Assembly: GCA_024763185.1 (NCBI GenBank)
Contig: JANTFY010000042.1
Location: 1 to 13,250, forward strand
DNA: 13,250 nucleotides
Direction: 5' to 3'
From: Gammaproteobacteria bacterium
Lineage (GTDB): Bacteria; Pseudomonadota; Gammaproteobacteria; GCA-001735895
Below are positions 6,874 to 13,250 of this stretch, one piece after another. The position numbers and the translations under genes were made by a program. The notes under the pieces are model-generated. The model made no database searches. It was given only the letters and a program-made list of their open reading frames with translations, and was not told the DNA's origin. Each line of letters begins with the position of its first letter. Positions within the stretch are counted from its first letter, which is position 1.

Positions 6874-8238
6874 TTAAAAGGGGGGCAAACCCGGCATCTT
6901 GCCTTTCATCTGCTGCATCATGCCCCGCATGGCACCTTTATTGCCCATTTTTTTCATCATTTTCTGCATTTGTTTATGCTGCTTCAACAGGCGATTCACG
7001 TCCTGAATCTGGGTGCCCGATCCATTCGCAACCCGTCGTTTACGCGAGCCATTGATGATTTCCGGTTTGCGCCGTTCCTGCGGTGTCATCGAGTCGATGA
7101 TCGCCACCATGCGCTTCATCTGTTTAGCATGTTCCGGGTTTTGCAATTGCTGGCTGATATTACCCCCCATACCGGGCAACTTGTCTATCATACCGGTAAG
7201 CCCACCCATTTTTTCCATCTGCGTAAACTGATCACGCAAATCTTCCAGGTCAAATCCGCGACCCTTGCGCACTTTTTGCACCAGTTTTTTGGCCTTGTCC
7301 TGGTCTACTTTTTGATGCGCCTCTTCTACCAGCGACAAGATATCACCCATACCCAGTATGCGTGATGCGATACGGTCAGGATGAAAGGCTTCCAGCGCCT
7401 CGGTTTTTTCACCGGATCCGATAAACTTGATCGGCTTTCCGGTAATCTGTCGCACCGATAAAGCGGCACCACCGCGTGCATCACCATCGGTTTTGGTTAA
7501 TACCACACCGGTCAGTGGCAGCGCATCACCAAAAGCCTTGGCAGTATTGGCCGCATCCTGACCGGTCATGCTGTCGACCACAAACAGGGTTTCATGCGGT
7601 GTGATGGCCTGATGGATGGCCTTGATCTCATCCATCATTTCATCATCGATGTGCAATCGGCCGGCAGTATCAACCAGTAACACATCGGCATTTTCCACCT
7701 GCGCGGCTTTCAGGGCTTCACGAGCGATAGCAACCGGTTGCTGGTTTCGATCACTGGGCTGAAACACGGCCTTGACCTCATTGGCCAGCGTCCGCAACTG
7801 GTCGATAGCGGCCGGGCGATAGACGTCTGCACTGACCACCATGACGTGTTTTTTATCCTGCTCGATCAGGCGTCGAGCCAGTTTGGCGACGGTGGTGGTT
7901 TTACCGGCACCCTGTAGACCGGCCATCAGGATCACGATCGGTGGTTTATGATTTAAATCGAGTGCGTCCTGGCTGGCACCCATCACCTCCACCAGTTCAT
8001 CATTGACCACCTTGACCAATGCCTGTCCCGGCGACAGGCTGGACAGTACATCCTGGCCCAGCGCCTTTTCCCTGACCTGATCAATAAACTGGCGCACGAC
8101 TGGCAGGGCCACATCCGCTTCCAGCAAGGCCATGCGAATTTCTCGCAGGGTATCCTTGATATTCTCTTCGGTCAGACGGCCCTGACCACGTAGATTTTTA
8201 ACGGTTCTCGTGAGCCGCTCGGAAAGGTTGTCAAACAT
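6874..8238 (-). CDS. ffh: Signal recognition particle GTPase Ffh (SRP54)
   Basis: A 454-residue Ffh (E. coli 453). With 4.5S RNA it binds signal sequences emerging from the ribosome and delivers them to FtsY at the inner membrane. The N domain (residues 1-90) opens MFDNLSERLTRTVKNL, with ALLEADVALPVV at about 37-48. The G domain has GLQGAGKT (107-114), the insertion-box region with DVYRPAAIDQL (138-148), DTAGR (190-194) and TKTDGD (248-253). The methionine-rich M domain ends with KPEIINGSRKRRVANGSG, QDVNRLLKQHKQMQKMMKKM and MRGMMQQMKGKMPG. The ATG at 8236-8238 gives the standard N-terminus but has no clear Shine-Dalgarno. It lies 72 bases after the phosphodiesterase-like gene, with its own candidate promoter between them. 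Confidence 0.99.
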   Translation of the reverse strand: MFDNLSERLTRTVKNLRGQGRLTEENIKDTLREIRMALLEADVALPVVRQFIDQVREKALGQDVLSSLSPGQALVKVVNDELVEVMGASQDALDLNHKPPIVILMAGLQGAGKTTTVAKLARRLIEQDKKHVMVVSADVYRPAAIDQLRTLANEVKAVFQPSDRNQQPVAIAREALKAAQVENADVLLVDTAGRLHIDDEMMDEIKAIHQAITPHETLFVVDSMTGQDAANTAKAFGDALPLTGVVLTKTDGDARGGAALSVRQITGKPIKFIGSGEKTEALEAFHPDRIASRILGMGDILSLVEEAHQKVDQDKAKKLVQKVRKGRGFDLEDLRDQFTQMEKMGGLTGMIDKLPGMGGNISQQLQNPEHAKQMKRMVAIIDSMTPQERRKPEIINGSRKRRVANGSGTQIQDVNRLLKQHKQMQKMMKKMGNKGAMRGMMQQMKGKMPGLPPF

Positions 8239-8272
8239 TTTTAAACAGGGTTTCAGTTAATTCGAAAGGTGC

Positions 8273-8301
8273 ATTATAGCGTGGGTGCGAGAGTAGTTCG
8301 A
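8273..8301 (-). promoter_or_regulatory. Candidate promoter of ffh
   Basis: A perfect -10 TATAAT is present on the minus strand (complement of 8273-8278). At 17 bases upstream is TCGAAC, a poor -35 match. Transcription would begin near 8266, leaving a leader of about 28 bases before ffh. The call rests mainly on the -10 element and its position in the short gap between the two genes. Confidence 0.5.
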
Positions 8302-8310
8302 GACACTACA

Positions 8311-9075
8311 CTAAAGCTTGAATACTTCACCACCAGACAGGCTGTTGATGGAAAATCCCTCGATGGCCGCCTCGCACTCCTGATAAATAAGGTCTTCTTC
8401 GCCGGGTTTAAAGTGCGTTAACCACAGTTTGGGGTTGTGTTTCAGTTTTTTCAGATCCTGCGCCAGCAGACTGGGGCAATAATGCTTGGAAATACGACTG
8501 ATTTCCAGATCATGATTGGCAAAGGCCGCTTCCACGAATAACAGATCCAGGTGATCGTATTCATTCAAGCGATTCCATAAGCTGTCATTGGTCGTGGTAT
8601 CACCACTGAAGGCCACGGTGCTGCGCGGATCGGAAATGCAGTAACCCACTCCCGGCACCGTATGATTGACCGGGATCATTTCAAACTGGCGATTTCGTAT
8701 ATTGACGATCTCACCGGGTTTCATAATCTGAAAGCTGATACAGGGTTTGTCCTTGTTGGGTAATTCCGAAAAATCAGGCCAGATCACCCAGTTGAAGATA
8801 TGTGCCTTAAGCGCCTTGATGGTTTTTTCCTGGGCATGAATGATGATCGGTTCTTCATGCACCCCGAACATGCTGTCCGCCAGTAGCGGTAACCCCGCGA
8901 TATGATCCATATGCGAATGGGTGAGAAAGATATGCCTGATGTCAGTCATCTGATTGAGCGGCAAGTCGCCCAGACCCGTACCCGCATCAATCAGTACATC
9001 ATCATCAATCAAGAAAGAAGTTGTTCGGAGATTTCCGCCGATACCACCCGACCAGCCTAATATTTTAATTTGCAT
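8311..9075 (-). CDS. Metallo-beta-lactamase-fold protein, class II 3',5'-cyclic-nucleotide phosphodiesterase-like
   Basis: The 254-residue product has a complete metallo-beta-lactamase metal site: THSHMDH (His53, His55, Asp57, His58), His138 in PVNHTVPGVGY, Asp159 in FSGDTTTND and His221 in LTHFKPGE. The opening ILGWSGGIGGNLRTTSFLID, the HIFNWVIWPDFSE segment (about 92-104) and SKHYCPSLLAQDL (196-208) are, as I remember them, shared with proteobacterial proteins annotated as class II cyclic-nucleotide phosphodiesterases, so hydrolysis of cAMP or cGMP is the best guess; other MBL hydrolase activities are possible. No signal peptide is seen. The ATG at 9073-9075 lacks a clear Shine-Dalgarno. 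The gene is upstream of ffh on the same strand and divergent from ypjD; in E. coli these two are direct neighbours, so this gene looks inserted into the pair. Confidence 0.85.
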   Translation of the reverse strand: MQIKILGWSGGIGGNLRTTSFLIDDDVLIDAGTGLGDLPLNQMTDIRHIFLTHSHMDHIAGLPLLADSMFGVHEEPIIIHAQEKTIKALKAHIFNWVIWPDFSELPNKDKPCISFQIMKPGEIVNIRNRQFEMIPVNHTVPGVGYCISDPRSTVAFSGDTTTNDSLWNRLNEYDHLDLLFVEAAFANHDLEISRISKHYCPSLLAQDLKKLKHNPKLWLTHFKPGEEDLIYQECEAAIEGFSINSLSGGEVFKL

Positions 9076-9131
9076 ATATGATTGAACAACTTTGTATTGT
9101 TAATATTGTTATTTATCGACTAACAATTCGT

Positions 9132-9160
9132 TAAATATCTATACATTTAGACTATAGCAA
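9132..9160 (-). promoter_or_regulatory. Candidate promoter of the phosphodiesterase-like gene
   Basis: On the minus strand, TTGCTA (complement of 9155-9160) and TATTTA (complement of 9132-9137) are separated by 17 bases, in an AT-rich stretch about 50-60 bases before the ATG. Each hexamer matches 4 of 6 bases. AT-rich DNA gives such matches by chance, so this is tentative. Confidence 0.33.
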
Positions 9161-9190
9161 TATCATAAAAAAATGCACTGCATACATACT

Positions 9191-9218
9191 GTGACACAAT
9201 TCAACAAAGAATTGTACT
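9191..9218 (+). promoter_or_regulatory. Candidate promoter of ypjD with inverted repeat in the spacer
   Basis: GTGACA (9191-9196) and TGTACT (9213-9218), 16 bases apart, match 5 and 4 of 6 consensus bases. The perfect inverted repeat ACAATTC-6-GAATTGT (9196-9215) fills the spacer and touches both hexamers, an arrangement seen for repressor sites. A start near 9225 would give a leader of about 80 bases. Tentative. Confidence 0.3.
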
Positions 9219-9236
9219 GGTGGCGGCCTGGCGCCA
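9196..9236. repeat. Two adjacent inverted repeats in the divergent intergenic region
   Basis: ACAATTC-AACAAA-GAATTGT (9196-9215; 7-base arms) is followed five bases later by TGGCG-GCCTGG-CGCCA (9221-9236; 5-base arms). Both have six-base centres. They lie between the divergently transcribed phosphodiesterase-like gene and ypjD. Neither is followed by a T run, so terminators are unlikely; operator or leader structure is possible. Confidence 0.55.
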
Positions 9237-9304
9237 TGCTTCTACTCCTGCGGCAATTGGGCTAAACTATTAAATCCATCTTCCATGCATAAACTATCAA
9301 CATC

Positions 9305-10105
9305 GTGTTAATTACCAGCGCAACCATATTGGCCTGTTATTGCTTGTCAGGTTTCCTTATCTATAAACACTTCACCAAAAAAACCACATCTCGCTGGCTG
9401 GATCTGACACCGTCACTATTTGCCATCGCACTGCAGGCAGTGCAATTGAATCAGCTCATTTATCCGGGCAACGGGCTCATAAATCTGGGTTTTTTTAATG
9501 CCCTGTCATTAATCAGCTGGCTGGTCAGCATTCAAATCCTGATCAGCAGCCTGTATCGACCGGTGCAGAGCCTGGGCATCATCATGTTCCCTTTAACCGG
9601 CCTGGCCAGCCTGATATCCGTACTGGCACCTGCCGCAGAACCCATGAGTGGCATTACCAACCAGGTCCTTCAGGGCCATATCATGATCTCGGTCATTGCT
9701 TACAGCCTGATCATGTTGAGCGCATTGCAGGCCATTACCCTGGCATTCCAGGAGCATGCCATTCGATCCCACCATCCAGGTGGTTTTATTCGTTTTCTGC
9801 CTCCGTTACACGACATGGAAACCCTGTTGTTCCAAATGCTGGGTTTCGGTTTCATTTTCTTGAGCACGGCATTAATCAGTGGTTTTTTCTTCGTTGAGGA
9901 TTTATTTGCCCAGCACCTGGTACACAAGACAGTACTGTCAATTATTGGCTGGGTTATTCTGGCTATCCTGTTATTTGGACGCTACCGCTTTGGCTGGCGC
10001 GGCAAGATTGCTATTCGCTGGACACTGACCGCCTTCGTTTTCATCATGCTGGCCTATTTTGGCAGCAAGCTGGTGCTTGAATTCATCGTCACCAACGGCG
10101 CCTGA
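9305..10105 (+). CDS. ypjD: YpjD-like inner-membrane protein, CcsA/cytochrome c assembly family
   Basis: A 266-residue polytopic membrane protein (E. coli YpjD 263) with about eight hydrophobic segments, starting at residues 2-20 and ending at about 237-258. The C-terminal half resembles YpjD and the CcsA/CcmC haem-handling fold: QGHIMISVIAYSLIML (His125 conserved), LPPLHDMETLLFQMLGFGF, LISGFFFVEDLF, HKTVLSIIGWVI and LAYFGSKLVLEFI. CcsA relatives carry haem for cytochrome c maturation, but the role of YpjD itself is not settled, and I see no clear WGxxWxWD motif of the true haem-delivery proteins. The start is GTG at 9305 without a clear Shine-Dalgarno; a nearby ATG at 9285 is out of frame. 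yfjD follows after 33 bases, the same order as in E. coli next to ffh. Confidence 0.9.
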   Translation: MLITSATILACYCLSGFLIYKHFTKKTTSRWLDLTPSLFAIALQAVQLNQLIYPGNGLINLGFFNALSLISWLVSIQILISSLYRPVQSLGIIMFPLTGLASLISVLAPAAEPMSGITNQVLQGHIMISVIAYSLIMLSALQAITLAFQEHAIRSHHPGGFIRFLPPLHDMETLLFQMLGFGFIFLSTALISGFFFVEDLFAQHLVHKTVLSIIGWVILAILLFGRYRFGWRGKIAIRWTLTAFVFIMLAYFGSKLVLEFIVTNGA

Positions 10106-10138
10106 AAATCACATTGATCAGTACTGCCCTCTCCCGCC

Positions 10139-11431
10139 GTGAACGATATATCCGTTAGCATCCTGTTTATCGCTCTTATTGTGCTGATTTTTTTATCGGC
10201 ATTTTTTTCCGGTTCCGAAACCGGTTTAATGAGCCTTAACCGATATAAACTCAAACACCAGGCTGATAAAAAACATGGTGGGGCGCGTCGTGCCCACGAG
10301 TTACTAAAAAAACCCGACCAGTTGATCAGCCTGATCCTGCTGGGCAATAACTTCATCAACATCCTGATCACGCAGTTGGCCACCTTCATCGGTTATCGTT
10401 TATACGGTGATACCGGTATAGCCATCGCCACCGGGGTACTCACCGTGTTGCTGTTGCTGTTTGCCGAGGTTACGCCTAAAACCCTGGCCGCTAACAACCC
10501 TGAAAAAATCGCGTTTGTCGCTTCCTATGTCTACAAACCTCTGCTCAAATTGCTGTATCCACTCATTATCGCCATCAACTGGCTGGTTAAACAGGTATTA
10601 CGCCTGTTCCAGATGAAGCAAAAAGAGCAACAAAGCGCCACCGCGCTCAATTCGGATGAATTACGCATTGCGGTAACCGAAACCGCCGGGCTGATTCCCG
10701 ATTCTCATCGCGACATGCTACTCAGCATCCTGGACCTTGAAAGGGTGAAAATCGATGACATCATGGTGCCACGCAGCGAGATAGCCGGTATCGACCTGTC
10801 TGCCGACTGGGACGACACCTTGAACCAGATCGTCAAACTGCCATTTACACGTATTCCGATCTATTCAGAGTCCATCGACAACATCATCGGCATTGCCCTG
10901 ATGCGCAAGATATTGCCCTTGTTAACGACGGATAATTTTAATCGTGACAGCCTGAAAGCGATCACGCGTAAACCCTATTTCATTCCGGAAGGCACCGCCC
11001 TGACCACCCAACTGATCAACTTCCAGAAAAACAAGCGGCGCATGGGTTTTGTGGTGGATGAATACGGCGACATACAGGGTCTGGTCGCGCTGGAGGACAT
11101 CCTGGAAGAAATCGTGGGCGAATTTACCACCGACCCCAATGCAAAATTCAATTCCTTTTACCAGGATATCGACGGCAGTTACCTGATCGATGGCAGCACC
11201 CATGTACGTGAAATCAATCGCCAGTTGGAGATCGATTTACCAACCTCCGGGCCCCGCACCATCAATGGCCTGATTCTGGAACACCTGGAAATGATCCCTG
11301 AGGCCGGAACCAGCTTAAAGATTAATGATTTTGCGTTGGAGGTCATGCAGGTGAAAAACAATATGGTCAAAACAGTCCGTATCAAACTGGACAACACCCT
11401 GATAGCGGATGAACTTGCAGAACATGGCTAA
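10139..11431 (+). CDS. yfjD: CNNM/CorC-type membrane protein with CBS pair (YfjD/CorB-like)
   Basis: A 430-residue protein (E. coli YfjD 428) with three recognisable parts. An N-terminal CNNM (DUF21) transmembrane domain of about 150 residues includes FLSAFFSGSETGLMSLNRY (18-36), LGNNFINILI and FAEVTPKTLAANNPEKIA (108-125). A CBS-domain pair follows at about 205-325, with DDIMVPRSEI, FTRIPIYSE and MGFVVDEYGDIQGLVALED. A CorC_HlyC domain ends the protein, with GPRTINGLILEHL at 371-383. CNNM/CorB/CorC proteins are linked to Mg2+ (and Co2+) transport or its regulation, the CBS pair sensing nucleotide; the exact ion here is inferred. The start is GTG at 10139 with no visible Shine-Dalgarno. The stop overlaps the radA start by 8 bases. 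Confidence 0.94.
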   Translation: MNDISVSILFIALIVLIFLSAFFSGSETGLMSLNRYKLKHQADKKHGGARRAHELLKKPDQLISLILLGNNFINILITQLATFIGYRLYGDTGIAIATGVLTVLLLLFAEVTPKTLAANNPEKIAFVASYVYKPLLKLLYPLIIAINWLVKQVLRLFQMKQKEQQSATALNSDELRIAVTETAGLIPDSHRDMLLSILDLERVKIDDIMVPRSEIAGIDLSADWDDTLNQIVKLPFTRIPIYSESIDNIIGIALMRKILPLLTTDNFNRDSLKAITRKPYFIPEGTALTTQLINFQKNKRRMGFVVDEYGDIQGLVALEDILEEIVGEFTTDPNAKFNSFYQDIDGSYLIDGSTHVREINRQLEIDLPTSGPRTINGLILEHLEMIPEAGTSLKINDFALEVMQVKNNMVKTVRIKLDNTLIADELAEHG

Positions 11432-12785
11432 ACAAACCGTACAGTATCAATGCCTGGAGTGTGCCTCAATATTGAACAAATGGTCGGGGCAGTGTCCCGA
11501 TTGCAAAGGCTGGAACTGCATTGAAGAGATCAAACCGGTCAGCACAGCGAGCCGCAACCGGGGCAACTGGGTGGAACATAAAACCACCACCGAAATCGTC
11601 ACCCTCGACCGTATTCCTGATGCTGACACGGCACGTTTCAGTAGCCGGATCGATGAACTGGATCGCGTGCTGGGTGGCGGCATGGTGCATGGTTCGGTGG
11701 TACTACTGGGTGGAGACCCGGGCATCGGAAAATCCACCATCCTGCTGCAATGCATGACCCAGGTCAGTCAACAGCAAAACACCCTGTACGTGACCGGTGA
11801 GGAATCCCTGCAACAGGTCAGCCTGCGAGCCAGGCGCCTGGAATTACCGCGTGATAACCTGAACCTGCTCAGCTCCACCTGTGTGGAGGAAATCATCGCT
11901 CACGCCTTCCAGCTCAAACCCACTGTCATGGTCATCGATTCGATTCAGACCATTTACACCGACAGCCTGCAATCTGCTCCCGGATCGGTCAGCCAGATAC
12001 GCGAAAGCAGCGCCCTGCTGGTGCGCCTGGCCAAACAGCATAACATTGCCATTTTCCTGGTGGGTCATGTCACCAAGGAAGGCCAACTCGCCGGTCCACG
12101 CGTGCTTGAACACATGGTGGACACGGTGCTCTACTTCGAGGGCGACAGTTCCACCCGCTATCGGGTCATCCGCGCGGTCAAGAATCGATTTGGTGCGGTG
12201 AATGAAATCGGCATCTTTGCCATGACCGACCAGGGGCTGAAAACGGTTACCAACCCGTCCGCCATTTTTCTCGCCAATCACGACAAACCGGTATCCGGCA
12301 GTATTATCATGGTGTCGCGTGAGGGCAGCCGGCCGATACTGGTTGAAATCCAGGCGCTGGTCACCGAGAGCCACCTGGGCAACCCGCGCCGAATCAGCGT
12401 GGGACTGGAATCGAACCGCCTGGCCATGCTGTTGGCGGTTTTGCAACGACACGGTGGTATCCCTTTATATGATCAGGATGTATTCATTAATGCCGTCGGT
12501 GGCGTGCGCATCAGTGAAACCGGTGCCGACCTCGCGGTTATCCTGGCCATCCTGTCCAGCTACCGGGACAAGGCCGTCAGCAACAATCTGCTGGTGTTTG
12601 GAGAGGTGGGATTATCCGGCGAAATACGACCGGTTCCAAACGGCGAGGAACGCCTGAAAGAAGCCAGCAAACACGGTTTTGAAAGCGCCATCATTCCGGC
12701 TGCCAACAAACCGCGAAAAAATAACTATAACGGTATGAAACTTATTGCGGTCAACCACTTGGCTGATACACTGAATGTTTTATAA
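11424..12785 (+). CDS. radA: DNA repair and recombination ATPase RadA (Sms)
   Basis: A full-length RadA: 453 residues from the ATG at 11424 (E. coli 460). RadA is a RecA-like ring helicase that promotes branch migration of recombination intermediates. It has the zinc finger C10-x2-C13...C24-x2-C27 (CLEC, CPDC), Walker A GGDPGIGKST (96-105), Walker B VMVIDSIQ, the RadA-specific KNRFG (253-257) and a C-terminal Lon-protease-like domain from about 285, with EVGLSGEIRPV near the end. An in-frame ATG at 11409 would add five residues (MNLQN), but the MAKQTVQYQCLEC start fits the family. The start lies inside yfjD (8-base overlap) with no strong Shine-Dalgarno, so coupled translation is likely. Confidence 0.98.
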   Translation: MAKQTVQYQCLECASILNKWSGQCPDCKGWNCIEEIKPVSTASRNRGNWVEHKTTTEIVTLDRIPDADTARFSSRIDELDRVLGGGMVHGSVVLLGGDPGIGKSTILLQCMTQVSQQQNTLYVTGEESLQQVSLRARRLELPRDNLNLLSSTCVEEIIAHAFQLKPTVMVIDSIQTIYTDSLQSAPGSVSQIRESSALLVRLAKQHNIAIFLVGHVTKEGQLAGPRVLEHMVDTVLYFEGDSSTRYRVIRAVKNRFGAVNEIGIFAMTDQGLKTVTNPSAIFLANHDKPVSGSIIMVSREGSRPILVEIQALVTESHLGNPRRISVGLESNRLAMLLAVLQRHGGIPLYDQDVFINAVGGVRISETGADLAVILAILSSYRDKAVSNNLLVFGEVGLSGEIRPVPNGEERLKEASKHGFESAIIPAANKPRKNNYNGMKLIAVNHLADTLNVL

Positions 12786-12786
12786 T
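12759..12786 (+). promoter_or_regulatory. Candidate promoter of xseB-ispA inside the end of radA
   Basis: TTGGCT (12759-12764; 4 of 6 matches) and a perfect -10 TATAAT (12781-12786) are 16 bases apart. The -10 spans the radA stop codon. A start near 12793 would leave a leader of about 20 bases before xseB. It would let xseB and ispA be transcribed without radA. Confidence 0.5.
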
Positions 12787-12812
12787 GCCGCTTTCATAAA
12801 AACATTGTCGCC

Positions 12813-13064
12813 ATGCCTTCCTCTAAAAAAACAGAAAACAGCATCCAGGACTTTGAAAAATCACTACAGCAACTGGAGGCCATCGTACAGCAAATGGAGA
12901 ATGGTGAACTTGGACTGGAAGATTCACTGAAACAGTTCGAGCAGGGTATCAAGCTGGCCAAAAACTGCCAAAACGCGCTCAGCTCTGCCGAATTAAAAGT
13001 CAATCAACTCATCGAGAAAAACGGTCTGCAACAGACCATCGCTTTTGACGAACCACATGATTGA
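12813..13064 (+). CDS. xseB: Exodeoxyribonuclease VII small subunit
   Basis: An 83-residue protein (E. coli XseB 80). Several copies bind one XseA to form exonuclease VII, which degrades single-stranded DNA from both ends. The family core is clear: FEKSLQQLEAIVQQMENGEL, LEDSLKQFEQGIKLAKNCQ and LSSAELKVNQLIEKNG, forming a two-helix hairpin. The ATG at 12813 is the natural family start; the ribosome site is weak. The xseA partner is not in this window. The end overlaps ispA by 8 bases, the usual xseB-ispA arrangement of proteobacteria. Confidence 0.97.
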   Translation: MPSSKKTENSIQDFEKSLQQLEAIVQQMENGELGLEDSLKQFEQGIKLAKNCQNALSSAELKVNQLIEKNGLQQTIAFDEPHD

Positions 13065-13250
13065 TCAGAAAAGTTTTGATCAATACCTGCTTGATTTCAA
13101 AAAACGCGTGGACCAGGCCCTCGATACCTGGCTGCCCCCGCAAAAACTGAACCCGGAAAACCTGCACCAGGCAATGCGCTATTCGGTTCTGGGCAGCGGC
13201 AAACGGGTTCGTCCGGTGCTGGTATATGCCACGGCCATGGCATTAAAAAT
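13057..13250 (+). CDS. ispA: Farnesyl diphosphate synthase, N-terminal part (cut by window edge)
   Basis: Translated by hand from the ATG at 13057; 64 residues are in the window. The start MIDQKSFDQYLLDFKKRVDQ is followed by AMRYSVLGSGKRVRPVL (about 43-59), the first conserved region of trans-isoprenyl diphosphate synthases, whose Lys and Arg bind isopentenyl diphosphate. IspA condenses isopentenyl diphosphate with dimethylallyl and geranyl diphosphate to give farnesyl diphosphate for quinones and cell-wall lipid carriers. The aspartate-rich DDxxD motifs lie beyond the window. The call over other prenyl synthases rests on its position directly after xseB (8-base overlap). The family's usual GGGKRLRP reads GSGKRVRP here, a mild variation. 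Confidence 0.93.
   Translation, partial: MIDQKSFDQYLLDFKKRVDQALDTWLPPQKLNPENLHQAMRYSVLGSGKRVRPVLVYATAMALK

Noticed and set aside
8293..8309. GTAGT-7-ACTAC inverted repeat near the ffh -35 region
   Set aside because: Only five base pairs, no T run and no known site; at chance level for a window of this size.
9221..9239. Possible sigma-54 promoter (TGGC...GC) before ypjD
   Set aside because: No GG and GC pair has the required ten-base spacing; the stretch is better described as an inverted repeat.
11844..12452. 202-codon open frame on the minus strand opposite radA
   Set aside because: It is fully antisense to the conserved RadA ATPase core; no recognisable domain or ribosome site.

Overview
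The window is a stretch of chromosomal core genome from a gammaproteobacterium. The evidence is the gene content and order. An ffh gene lies beside an rpsP-rimM-trmD-rplS operon, and divergent from them is a ypjD-yfjD pair, as around ffh in Escherichia coli. The HtpG, Ffh, TrmD and RadA proteins are gammaproteobacterial in type. The genus cannot be read from the sequence. I see no insertion sequences, phage genes, CRISPR arrays, tRNA or rRNA.

Every gene left of about 9.08 kb is on the minus strand and every gene right of about 9.30 kb is on the plus strand, so transcription diverges from a 229-base intergenic region. In order of minus-strand transcription, the left side holds: a class II cyclic-nucleotide phosphodiesterase-like metallo-beta-lactamase-fold protein; ffh (signal recognition particle GTPase); the operon rpsP-rimM-trmD-rplS, which ends at a clear intrinsic terminator; a secreted, unassigned TPR protein; and the overlapping run htpG, a PilZ-domain protein and a renalase-like FAD oxidoreductase that leaves the window. 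A good sigma-32 (heat-shock) promoter precedes htpG, so the two genes fused to it by overlap are probably heat-induced with it.

The right side holds ypjD (CcsA-like membrane protein), yfjD (CNNM/CBS/CorC transporter-like protein), radA (recombination and repair ATPase), xseB (exonuclease VII small subunit) and the beginning of ispA (farnesyl diphosphate synthase). Several of these overlap by a few bases. xseB-ispA has its own candidate promoter inside the end of radA.

Most of this is ordinary housekeeping, and I see no clear new multi-gene system. The parts most worth a second look are the heat-shock operon joining HtpG to a c-di-GMP-binding-type PilZ protein and a flavin oxidoreductase, the cyclic-nucleotide phosphodiesterase homologue set between ffh and ypjD, the orphan periplasmic TPR protein, and inverted repeats inside the candidate promoters of rpsP and ypjD. 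All promoter calls are by eye.
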